From Dryas octopetala (Eukaryota > Streptophyta > Magnoliopsida > Rosales > Rosaceae): a stretch of 64,000 nucleotides of DNA. Below the pieces are notes generated by a model, which saw nothing but the letters and a program-made list of their open reading frames with translations, did no database searches and was not told where the DNA came from. A program made the position numbers and the translations under genes. Shown here one piece after another: positions 52,001-62,466 of the stretch (its first letter is position 1; each line of letters begins with the position of its first letter). The stretch is taken from assembly GCA_963921425.1 (NCBI GenBank), contig OY992834.1, positions 7,068,001-7,132,000 on the forward strand, in the 5' to 3' direction.

Positions 52001-52691
52001 TTCCATTAAACCACATTAAAATTTTACAGACGTCTCTTTTGCCCATTCACTCATGGAATAGAAATTCCTCATAATATACCAAATTTTAACCTATTTAACT
52101 AGAACTTGAGGTTCAGCCAACCATCAAACCCAAAATTCATATGAAATCCAAGCATCTCCCTGTAACAACTTCAAATTTACCATGCAGCACAAAATTAACA
52201 ATAACGTATTTTCCTAGAACTTCAGCTAACCATCAAACCCTAAAATCCATATGAGCTCCAAGTAAATCTCCCTGAAACAACTTCAAATTCCCCATGCAAC
52301 ACAAAAACATCGAATTGAAAAAAACAAAGAAACCCTAAAAAGTTGAGAAAGCTAACTTGGCAGCGTGAGAATGCTCAATTTTGAAGTAGCCGGCATGGTG
52401 TCCGAGGTCCTCGACCGAAACCCCCGAGTCGCCGACGAGGTTAGGGAGCCGGAACCGCTTCTCGACTAGCCTCGGCGTGGCAATCGAGGAGGAATCGGAG
52501 CGGTCGACGATGTTGACGTCATCCTTGGGAAAGAGGTTGAGGGCTCTGATCAGCTGCTGCGCGTGCACGGACGGTAGGCTGGACCTGGCCAGGCCCAGAG
52601 GGTTGTCGGGCCTCGCAGAAGCGAGATGGGGAGAGAAAGCAAGAGAGAGAAAGGAGAGTAGGAGGAGAAAGAGAGAAATCGAGCGCTCCAT
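49033..52691 (-). CDS. Serine carboxypeptidase (SCPL48/49-like)
   Basis: Nine coding exons give 509 residues: 52691-52357, 51836-51668, 51481-51362, 51048-50905, 50818-50668, 50321-50233, 49763-49505, 49397-49264, 49161-49033. A signal peptide covers about the first 27 residues ([19 protein letters not shown]). The S10 family motifs are intact: [10 protein letters not shown] (oxyanion region), GESYAG with catalytic Ser228, [12 protein letters not shown] with Asp416, and GHMVPMDQP with His473. Enzymes of this family remove C-terminal residues in the vacuole or secretory path. The sequence and length fit Arabidopsis SCPL48/49 (about 510 residues). An N-terminal pro-region lies between the signal and the catalytic domain. 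All introns are GT-AG. Substrate cannot be told from sequence. Confidence 0.93.
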
Positions 52692-52954
52692 CGCGTTTTC
52701 TGTATCTGCTTCTGCGTTTCGTTTTGCGTTTGGGAGAAGAAGGAAAATGAAAATGAGAAATGGGTTTGGGAAAGAGAGAGGAAGGGCGGGTAACAAACGG
52801 TCTCTCAACTCCCGACGAGTTAAGTGGACTGGTAAGTTGTGGAGTGGGTGGGGAGTGATGTCGTTTATACTCCGAGAATAACGGAGGGTTCGAGGGGTTA
52901 TCGTCTGCGGTTAGGTATACGGATTCAACAGATCACCATCGTCCATTTTATTTA

Positions 52955-53896
52955 CGGTCGTTTATAGCTCTGTCCCAAAACTATCACTTGTGTCTTGCAC
53001 TCTTACTTGATTTCTCAAATTTCATTTATCTCATTTTGTTCTCACATTTTAATTTGTGTTACTTGTCCTAATCCATTAGAGCATCTTCAACAAACTCAAC
53101 AAAAGTCTTTAGGTGCTCAATTAGTTGTGATACGTTGAATAAATCATCTCTAACAACCTCTGCAAATGGGCTTTTCAAAATAAGGACTCAAAATCAGCTC
53201 ATCAATTTTAACAAGTGAATTTGGCTTTTCAAATCTTAAAATATTATTAAATATTAATTTGGCTCTTCAAATCTTAATGAAATCCTAATTTTGTTAAAAC
53301 AAATAAAAGATAAAAAAAATAATAAATTAATAAAATTGAAGAGTATGTTGGAGTTCACAATTTTAAATTAAGAAATTTGGCTCTTCAAATTACCATGTAG
53401 ATCAACGAAGTAAGATTTGAATAACCAAATTTGAAGAGTTTGTTGAAGATGCTCTTAGTCTACTTAACTTCTTTGTAATGAGTCGTGTCAAAAAAAAAAA
53501 ACTTTTTTGTAATGAGTGACTTGTAAATGACAAATTTTAGAGAGATATGAATCTCTCAAAAAATAATACAGTTCGAGTCGAACACAATGCCCGTCTTCCA
53601 ATAGAAGAAAATTGAACTCGTTAAGAATGAGTACATGTAAACCACAATCAGGTTGCTCACATATTTATGTACCCCATTAATCAATTTGATTTTTGTTGAC
53701 AAAAACACATTTCCAAAATTTGTTATTTATAAGGCATGTCAACATGGTGACAGAAAGTTAATCTAACTGACAAGTTGGGGGTAGAGTGACAGTGTGACAC
53801 ACATTAAAATTTGGGGAGCAAAATAAGGTAAAATAAAAATTGAGATAAAAAATGAGGCATATGCGATAGTTTGGGGGTATGACTATAAATAACTCT
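52955..53896. mobile_element. Element with long imperfect terminal inverted repeats
   Basis: About 100 bases at each end are inverted copies of each other with many differences. The left starts GTTTATAGCTCTGTCCCAAA; the right, read from the other strand, starts TTTATAGTCATACCCCCAAA. Both continue through CATTTTTATCTCA-like and CACATTTTAATTTGTGT-like blocks. Long inverted ends suggest a Mutator-type element, but no target duplication was found. A Tourist-like MITE is inserted inside. Confidence 0.5.
53079..53454. mobile_element. Tourist-like MITE with TTA target duplication
   Basis: A 376-bp element has perfect 19-bp inverted ends (GAGCATCTTCAACAAACTC). TTA lies on each side (53076-53078, 53455-53457), as expected for PIF/Harbinger (Tourist) elements. 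No coding capacity. Confidence 0.88.
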
Positions 53897-55017
53897 TTTT
53901 TTTTTTTTTTTTTCATTTGTAGGGGCCAGGTGTCAGTTGAGGAGGATTGTTACGTGGGAAATGGGTTGCAGCAGATTTTCTCGAAGGGGTTTGGTTTGTG
54001 GTGGTGACGTGTGGCGTTGCTTTCGCTTGAGTGCCATAATGTAAGCAAAGAAACGGAAAGGGTGTTTGTAATTACGTGTAAAGCGGTTCACCGTTAAAGG
54101 AGTGCACGCAAAAGAAGGTGCTTGAGGTTGAGGATGATCCCATTCATTCACATGAGAAGGACAATTTGCACCGACTTCATGAAAGATGGGGTATCTTTTT
54201 CGGAGCAAACTAGGTGTCTAGTGAAAGCTAAAACAGAAAGGTGGGCTAGTTTTGCTAAAAAGATATAGCTAAGCAAGAGCTTGGTAGTTAAGATGGGGCC
54301 TGTGAAATTGGAACTAGGAAAGTAGAGTCACTACTCACTCACTGGCCTCTCTCTTTTTGATCAAGACTTGTGCAATAGACAATCGATCACATAATAATAG
54401 CAATTCCAATTCAATAACAATTCCTGACATTATCATTTCCATACACATTATCAGAAGCTATATATATAGACCATAGCTTTAACTTACGTGAGCAATTGTC
54501 AATCATTGATGTATATAGATACCATTGCGTGTTCTACACATAAACGCTGACAGCTGCATACCCGAATAGGTGAATGTTGAAAGCAAAGCTCTTTGTTGCA
54601 ATTCATTTAAAACTCTTCCTTCTTCCTTTGCTATTTTTCTCCCAACCCGAAACACAGACGCACATGAACATGCCAACATAAAATGATATTTATAAGTTAG
54701 TTTCACCTGGCGCTCATGAATCTGATATATCCGAGACTCATTCAATATATAAAACCAGTGATTTGAAAATAAGATGCTTAAAAGATTTATTCGACTACTA
54801 TTTTTGTCAGAATAAAATGAAATCTTGAACAAACAGAAGCTTGTAATATGTATCAAACTAACATAGAATACTTGCCATGCTTTATACTATTGTAAGCTAT
54901 CCCTCTGAACTGTCAAACAGAATTTCTTGAACTTTACATGTATGAATTATAGCCTTTACAAAGTACACACACTTATTCCTAATACCAAGGGAACAAGCAG
55001 CGAGAACTTCATGACAA

Positions 55018-57082
55018 TTACGACCTCACTTGAGCAAGTCGTGCCCTCAATTCTCTCAATTCTTCCTCGTCATCTGCACCCTCTGCTATAGCTTCTTCCT
55101 GCACGAATTAGTAACAAGAATCAATTCCTTGGCATCTTCCAAGGAACAAAGAAAGCTAGAAATGGAGTCTATATTTACACATACTTCTTGTGATGATGCA
55201 CTAGCCCCCTGGGCAGGTACCTTTGTCCTCTCCTTCCTGACAGCTTCTGGAAGCTGTGCAGCTGTCTCACCAGCTATTTCACTCAGCACCTTATCAACTT
55301 CTTCTTCAGTTTCCTCTTCTATATCTTCTGAATCTAATGCCGTATCAACAGCATCATTTACAAATTCTTCAATCACCCCTGCCTGTATGACCAAAGAGTG
55401 TTACATCTAAAGATTTCAAGAACGTAGAGGCTGTACATGTAGTAAACAAGCTCCACATAGTGAACACCCTGCAAGTTTAGATGTGCTTCCTTCTCTTCAC
55501 ATTATTAAAAACATACGGTCCCAAAAACTAGGAGCCAATCAAAGGGTGTGCTCAGATATAATTCAGTAATTTTACATTGTCCAAAAGATAGTGATATCCA
55601 CTGCACTCTAATTGTTCATTGGCTAAAGAAGAGGAATTGAAAAGAATAAATAACATCCAGGCTTCTATGAGAAATGAATTCAAGTCTCTCTATCAAAGAG
55701 GTGAATTGTGAGACATAATTCACTATAAAGCATTTTAAGCCAAATAAACAAACAGACAAAATAAATAAATAAAGCAGAAGATAAAAGCCTACTTAAGCAA
55801 GAGCACAGACAACATTGTTAAGCTGCGGTAGCATGTAAGAATGTAAGGGCCATTAGGAGAGTTTGCAACTTCTAACAACCACCGGAAAAGCACCTAAAGG
55901 GATATTACCTTGGTGATTTCTTTGCTAAATTCTTGCATTGTGGCAGCCATTTCTGGAGCTTTCATGAGGTTATTGACAAGTTTCATGACCTCCGCGCTCT
56001 TTGAAATATGACCAACAGTACGGGCAAGTGCTGCAAGCACATATAACATATCAATACCACAAGCTGATTTAAACCATGGAGAATGGGTTGGAGGTGGGCT
56101 GTGGAGTTATATAAAAGGTACAAATGTGAAGAAAGTGTATAAAGGTAACTATATTATTCGATTGTCCGTGCTAATAAATCAACACATAGAACACAAATAA
56201 GAACAAGCTGATACATGTTCATACAGGAACTAGATCAATGTTTATGTGTGAAGCAATACCAACACTTTCTCCAAGGTGCATTGATATTGAATTCATTTGG
56301 GCCTTATTTTCATGAAGGCGATTTACAGCTTTTCTCGACCTCAAAATTTCCTTTGCAAGTGCCTGAATATAATGCAAAGGATCGATCAAATTCAAGACGT
56401 AGAACACACAGAAGGCGATCATAACAACAAGGAGCACATTGCTAGCATCCTACATGACAAACCCTATGAATCTAAAAAACAGCCACATTTGGGTTTTGGT
56501 TTAGAAATACATACAGATGACCCAAAGCTATACAAAAGATGAAAATGACTCCAAAGGATAGAAAATCCCCCCCAAAAAAAAAAAAAAAACCATCCTGACA
56601 TTAGGTGATACTTGGTTATAAATCCATAAACCCTCCAAAAAAGATGACTTTGGAACCTTCATAGTTATCAATGACTAAGCTAGTAAGTCATTGATAAATG
56701 AGTAAAGATTAACGTTAGAAGTTGCAGTACCTTGGCTGAGCCCATGTCATTTCTCTTGGCAGCCTCTTTAATGGCTTTATGTACCGCCTTTTCTTCTCTC
56801 TGAAGATCTAAGAAACAAACCCATAATCCTTTTTAGACTAAATCAATCACCAAACAACAAAAACAGAAAAACCCAGCAGAAAAATTGAAGAAAACAAGTA
56901 AATCCGCGCCAACTGAAATGGACCCAGAAAGTAAAAAAGCTTAATATAGAGAGAGTGAGAGCATTGCCTCTGATTTGGCGCTCGATGTTGCGGCACTCTT
57001 GGCGGAGTCGTCTCTGCCAATCTCTCAGTTGCTCAGATGGATCTGCAGGTTTCGGTTTTAACATGCTCTTGAACTTTTTCAT
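55018..57082 (-). CDS. VPS24: ESCRT-III subunit VPS24 (CHMP3)
   Basis: Six coding exons give 231 residues: 57082-56968, 56807-56731, 56362-56260, 56030-55909, 55382-55185, 55098-55018. The protein is a Snf7-family helical protein: basic N-terminal half (LRDWQRRLRQECRNIERQIR, KALAKEILRSRKAVNRL, ENKAQMNSISMHLGES) and acidic C-terminal half (EDIEEETEEEVDKVLSEIAG) ending in a MIM1-like tail (EEELRELRARLAQVRS) that binds VPS4. VPS24 closes ESCRT-III filaments on endosomes for multivesicular-body sorting. Length and order of helices match the family. The first intron uses a GC donor (AGAG|GCAATG), required to keep the frame into DLQREEKAV. Its neighbour is the SCPL gene, as in Arabidopsis At3g45000/At3g45010. 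Confidence 0.95.
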
Positions 57083-57749
57083 TGTTTTTCTATTTTTTGC
57101 TCTTTCTAATTCAAATTCCAGAAAAAAAAAAACAAATGAATACTTTGAAGAATTCCTCGTTCGAATTTATGTGCTGAAGAAGAAGATCCAAGCTGAGACT
57201 TTTCCTTCCCGCGTTCACCTTTTTCCTTTCAGGCCTCCGCTTCCAGCTGTCCTAAAGCCGCCGCGTTGTCATTTTCTTAATTTTTACTTTTTAGGTCGTG
57301 GATGTATATAGCGAAAATAAAAAAATAAAAAATAAAGGTGAACTGGTTTTAGATATCAAATTTCAATAATTTTTTAGTTTAGATTCCAAAATTTAATAGC
57401 ATTTTAAATTAAGTATCGGAGAAAAACATTTAAACTGTGCACACCAAAAAAATTGGCTGAACCTGACCGATAAAAAATCGTGTTGACCAAAAAAATTAAC
57501 ATAGAAAAGAAAATCAGACCGATTCCAACCAGGTTTGATACATATATACACATATATATATATATATTAAAATGCAATAAGGAGGATATCCTCGGGTTCG
57601 ACCTCAAGACCATCGACAACGCCACACCCACCAAGCCAACAAGTTCTTGTGAACTTAACCTTCCAATGTATATATAATATATTTATAAACATTTTAGATT
57701 ATAAAATTAATATTTATAAACATTTTATACCATAAACTCTATACACTAA

Positions 57750-58000
57750 GAGCTTGTTTAGGAGTGCTTATGTAGAAAGCGTTTTTCCTTAGTAGCGTTT
57801 TCACTAGAACCACTTTTGTTAAAAATTTATAGATTTTGTTTTTAAAAAAATTAAGTGTTTCTTGTTAATATACTTGGAAGCGCTTCCAAATGCTTTTAGA
57901 ATCCAAAAACGCTTCTTATTTTTTTGTCAAACATAAGCAAAAACGATTATTACTATTGAAAGCACTTTTAAGCATTTTAAAAGCACAATCAAACAAGCCC
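57750..58000. mobile_element. MITE-like element
   Basis: About 250 bp with inverted ends: GAGCTTGTTTAGGAGTGCTT at the left and GGGCTTGTTTGATTGTGCTT read from the right. The interior carries inverted AAGCGTTTTT/AAAAACGCTT motifs. No clear target duplication. Confidence 0.6.
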
Positions 58001-58072
58001 GAAGTCTATTATTATTAATTAATTACTATATAATGTTATATATATCTAACATTGTTTATGTATATATAGCTA

Positions 58073-58259
58073 TACAGTTTTTCTTTAGAAAGGATGTCCA
58101 CATTTTACAAAATTTGGGGATGTAGATTATCCAGTCGTCATCCTATAAACATCCACTAGACCCTGGTAACCAAAATTTGCGGCTGTCTACCGGATAGCGA
58201 TCGGATGGTCTATATTCAAAACTTTTGTAAAATGCGGACATCCCCTCTATAGAAAATCT
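58073..58259. mobile_element. Short MITE-like hairpin
   Basis: About 187 bp whose ends are inverted: GGATGTCCACATTTTACAAAA at the left, and GGATGTCCGCATTTTACAAAA read from the right, inside longer imperfect arms. It sits in TATA-rich DNA, so the target duplication cannot be read. Confidence 0.6.
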
Positions 58260-58969
58260 CTATAATTATATATAAACTTATATAAAGTTATAAACTAGTT
58301 AGTAATTATATAAACTTATAAGCTTAAATTGTTAATACCATAATCCTACCAAACCATAATTGCCGAAAGGCCCCAAACATCAATAAACTAGAAAGGCCCC
58401 AAACGTCAATAAACTCTTTTAATCTTTTAATCTTTTAATATTTTTCTTTCTTTCTTTTCAATTGTCCAAAGGCCTCAAACCCCAATCAACCTTAAATTTT
58501 TATTTTTCTTTCCAAATTCTAAATTCCAATTGCCCAAAGGCCCCAAACCCCAATCAACCCTAAACCCTAAATTTTTTTTTTTCCAATCCTAAACCCTAAA
58601 CCTTTTTTTTTTCCCTTCAATTACCTAAAGGCCCCAAACTCCAATCAATTCTTAATCTTTTTTTTCCTTCCAATTGCCCAAAGGCCCCAAACCCCAATCA
58701 ACCCTAAACTTTTTTTGTTTTCTTTCCAATTGCCCAAAGGCTCCAAAACCCAATCAACCATAAACCTTTTTTGTTTTTGTTTTTTGTTTTTTCTTTCCAA
58801 TTGCTTAAAGGCCCCAAACCACAATCAAACCTAAACCCTAAACCCTTTTTTTTTCATTTTGTTTCTTACCAAATTCCAATTGCCCAAAGGCTACAAACCC
58901 CAATCAACTCTAAATCCTAAACCCTTTTTTTTTCTTTTCTTCCATTTCCCCCTTGTGACTCTCTCTTCC

Positions 58970-59490
58970 CTCTAATTTCTCACTTTCTCTTTCTTTTTCC
59001 CAGATCTCTACTTTGTTCTCTCTCCTCCCTCCCGCGACACCAACCTCCTCCTCAGTCCGAGGTGACGCCGATGAGACACCAGCATCTTCCTCTTGACCCG
59101 ATTGCCTCCTCTTCCCCTCTCTCCTTTCTTTCTTCTCTCTCCTCCCTCCCTGATCTGTCTTTCTTCGATCAGCTGCCTTCTGGCGACATCTGGTGACGAG
59201 ACCGAGCTCTTTATCCTCCCCTCTCTCCCTTTGGTCTCCACCTCACCAAATTGAGCCCATATAAGAAACCAGTCGAAAGCCTCTTTGTCTCGCCGCCTCC
59301 CTTGCGAGCTCACTTGAAAAGAGAAAAAAAAAAAAAAAAGGCTGGACTGGACCGGAACCGTATAGGTCTGGTTTGGTATGGTTTTCTTTCATTTTTTTCT
59401 GTGTTCAGAACGGGACCGGTGAGCCACATTGAGCACGGTGCACGGTTCCAGGGAAGAACCAGGCCGAACCGGACCGTGCCCACCCCTATT
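58970..59490. mobile_element. Probable hAT element fragment in the array
   Basis: A non-repeat block inside the array has CT-rich, GC-richer sequence and ends with GGACCGTGCCCACCCCTA, which matches the right end of TAGGGGTGGGCA-type hAT elements seen at 39251. A matching left end was not found, so it is partial or rearranged. The minus-strand ORF at 59008-59313 is Arg/Glu-rich low complexity. Confidence 0.4.
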
Positions 59491-60639
59491 AGGTACTAGT
59501 TGAAATGCCCCAAACCCCAATCAAGCCTAAACCCTTTATTTTCTTTATTTTCTTTATTTTCTTTCCAATTGCCCAAACCCCAATTAACCCTAAAAAAAAT
59601 TTTTTCTTTCCAATTGCCCAAAGGCCCCAAACCCCAATAAACCATTTTAATCTTTTTTTTTTCTTTCCAATTGCCTAAAGGCACAAAACCCTGATCAACC
59701 CTAAACATTTTTTTTTTCTTTTCAATTGCCCAAAGGCCCCAAAACCCCAATCAACCATAAACCCTTTTTGTTCATTTTTTTCTTTCCAATTGTCCAAAGT
59801 CCTTAAACCCCAATTGCCCAAACCTTAATCAACCCTAAACCACAAACACTTTTTTGGGGCTTTGGGCAAATGGTAAAAAAAAAAAAAAAAAAAAAAAAGT
59901 TTAGGGTTGATTGGGGTTTGGAGCCTTTGAGTAATTGGAAAGAAAAAAAAAAAAAGATTAAAAGGGTTTAGGGTTGATTGGGGTTTGGGCGATTAGGGTT
60001 TGGGCCTTTAGGGTTCAAGGTTTAAGGTTGATTGGGGTTTGGGGCCTTTGGGCAATTGGAAATAAAAAAAAAAAAAAAAAGTTTAAAATGAGGGTTTGGG
60101 GCCTTTGAGCAATTGGAAAGAAAAAAAAAAAAATGGTTTAGGGTTGATTGAGGTTTAGGGTTTGGGGCTTGGGCGATTAGGGTTTGGGCCTTTGGGAAAT
60201 TGGAAAGAAAGAAAAAAAAAAAAAAGATTGAGTTTAGGGTTAATTGGGGTTTTGAGCCTTTGGACAATTGGAAAGAAATAGAAAAAAAAGGGTTTAGGGT
60301 TTAGGTTGATTGGGGTTTGGAGCCTTTGAACAATTGAAAAAAAAAAAAAAAACGATTTAGAGAAGGTTGATTTGGGTTTGGGCAATTAGGATTTGGGACC
60401 CTAAACCCTAAAGGCCCCAAACCTCAATCAAACCTACCCTACACCCTAAACCCTAAATCATACCATATACCATAAACCCTAAACTCTAAAGACCCCAAAC
60501 CCTAATCACCCAATCAACCCTAAACCCTTTTTGTTTTTTTTTTTTTTTTCTTTCCAATGGCCCAAAGGGCTCAAACCCAAATCAACCATAAACTTTTTTT
60601 TTTTTTTTTCTTTCCAATTGCACAAAGGCCCTAAACCCC

Positions 60640-61080
60640 AATCACCATATACCCTAAACCCTAAACCATAAACCCCAAACCCTAAACCCTAAACATTAAA
60701 CCCTAAACCCCAAACCCTACACCCTAAACATTAAACCCTAAACCCTAAACCCCAAACCCTAAACCCTAAACCCCAAACCCTAAACCCTAAACCCTAAACC
60801 CCAAACCCCAAACCCCAAACCCCAAACCCCAAACCCTATACCCTATACCCTATACCCTATACCCTATACCCTATACCCTATACCCTAAACCCTATACCCT
60901 AAACCCTAAACCCTATACCCTATACCCTATACCCCAAACCCTAAAACTTATACTCTAAACCCTAAACCCTAAACCATATACCCTAACCCTAGACCCTAAA
61001 CCCTAAACCCTAAAAGCCCCAAACCCTAAACCCTAAACCCTAAATCCTAAACTCTATACCCTATACCTTAAACCCTAAAG
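60640..61080. repeat. Interstitial telomere-like heptamers (CCCTAAA variants)
   Basis: Mostly CCCTAAA, the plant telomere unit, mixed with local runs of variants: CCCCAAA (about 60790-60832) and CCCTATA (about 60833-60890 and 60910-60935). Variant runs are grouped rather than scattered. Confidence 0.92.
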
Positions 61081-61860
61081 GCCTCAACCCTAATCGTCCA
61101 AACCCCAATAAACCCTTTTAATATTTTTTTCTTTTCAATTGCCCAAAGGCCCCAAACCCCAATCAACCCTAAACCTTTTTTGTTCTTTTTTTTTTCTTTC
61201 CAATTTCCTAAAGGCTCCAAACTCCAATCAACCCTAAACCCTAAACTTTTTTTTTTTTTTTCTTTCCAATTGCCCAAAGGCCATAAACCCCAACCCTTTT
61301 AATCTTCTTTTTCTTTTCAATTGCCCAAAGGCATTAGTCTTAGGGTATAGGGTTTAGGGTTAAGGTTGACTTGGGTTTGGGAGATTAGGATTTAGGACCC
61401 TAAACCCTAAACTCTAAACCCTAAAGGCCCCAAACCCCAATCAAACCTAAACCCTATACCCTAAAGGCCCCAAACCCCAATCAAACCTAAACCCTATACC
61501 CTACACCCTAAACCCTAAATCATACCATATACCCTAAAGGCCCCAAACCCTAATCACCCAATCAACCCTAAACCCTTTTTGTTTTTTTTTTTCTTTCCAA
61601 TGGCCCAAAGGCCTCAAACCCAAATCAACCATAAACCTTTTTTTTTTTTTTTTTTTCTTTCCAATTGCACAAAGGCCCTAAACCCCAATCACCATATACC
61701 CTAAACCTTATACCCTATACCCCAAACCCTAAAACTTATACCCTAAACTCTATACCCTATACCTTAAACCCTGAAGGCCTCAACCCTAATCGTCCAAACC
61801 CCAATAAACCATTTTAATATTTTTTTTCATTTCAATTGCCCAAAGGCCCCAAATCCCAAT

Positions 61861-62466
61861 GCAAGAGGAAGATATATATAGTAAGAGCCAGTTAAGAAAA
61901 TTCATTACTTAACATCGAATCGCTTATTAGTTGAAGTATTTGTACCATCTTAATCGATCATGTTTTGTGTTATTTCCTTAATAAATGTGAGACTTGCTTC
62001 TATAATACAAGACATGATCAATTGAGATGATACAAATTGAAGTACTCATTATTTTATAAACCACTTGCATGGCTAGAGGTGGCCACTAACTGTATCCTTA
62101 CTCCTTAGTTGGATTAACTGACATTCCCATAAGAAATATAAATAAATTACTGGGTTTGGTAATTCTTGTAATAGGTAGAACCACATGATCCTCAGAAGTT
62201 GGACCTCACAATCATAATATAGAATTGAATGGGATGGGATGCATTAAATTGTTTACCACAAATTAAGGTGGTAGTGTCTAACAATATCTAAAGTTTTCAA
62301 TCCAAGGGATTAAAAAGAACTAAAAATAATTTTAATATTATTCATAGTGATGCTTTCCCATCTCATGTGATTAATCAGCTACAAGAAATTAGCTTATATT
62401 AGGCATTGTAGACTGTAGCGGGTTATATGACTTCACTTCTCCAGCTTTAATCTGTCTCCGCACTGT
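61861..62466. other. Intergenic DNA, 3' side of DUF4050 gene
   Basis: AT-rich DNA carrying the likely 3'UTR of the minus-strand gene. No ORF or repeat of note was seen. Confidence 0.5.

Larger units (their letters stand above)
52692..55017. other. Intergenic region with nested elements
   Basis: The carboxypeptidase promoter lies at the left and the VPS24 3'UTR at the right. Between them are two DNA elements (listed separately) and AT-rich DNA. The minus-strand ORFs at 53933-54208 and 54503-54856 have no protein-like features I recognise. Confidence 0.55.
57083..58329. other. VPS24 promoter side and AT-rich intergenic DNA
   Basis: The first 250 bases hold the VPS24 leader and promoter. The rest is AT-rich with TATA repeats (about 57540-57570) and two MITE-like elements listed separately. 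No gene was recognised. Confidence 0.5.
58330..61860. repeat. Array of telomere-like and AATTGCCCAAAGG repeats
   Basis: A 3.5-kb array. The common unit (about 55-90 bp) reads CTTTCCAATTGCCCAAAGG, then CCCCAAACCCCAATCAACCC, then TAAACC and a T-run. Units run forward from about 58340 to 59860, inverted from about 59861 to 60400, forward to about 61330, briefly inverted to about 61385, then forward to 61860. Parts are pure CCCTAAA-type heptamers. Minus-strand ORFs here are translations of the repeat and are not genes. An unrelated CT-rich insert sits at about 58970-59490. Confidence 0.9.

Noticed and set aside
13818..57082. A functional trafficking gene cluster (SEC8, BORCS8-like, VPS24)
   Set aside because: Three trafficking genes in one window could be chance. 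They have separate promoters and different complexes, and the order is explained by general synteny.
60022..61277. Several minus-strand ORFs with Phe/Asn/Pro or Lys-rich repeats
   Set aside because: Direct translations of the T-run and CCCTAAA repeat array.
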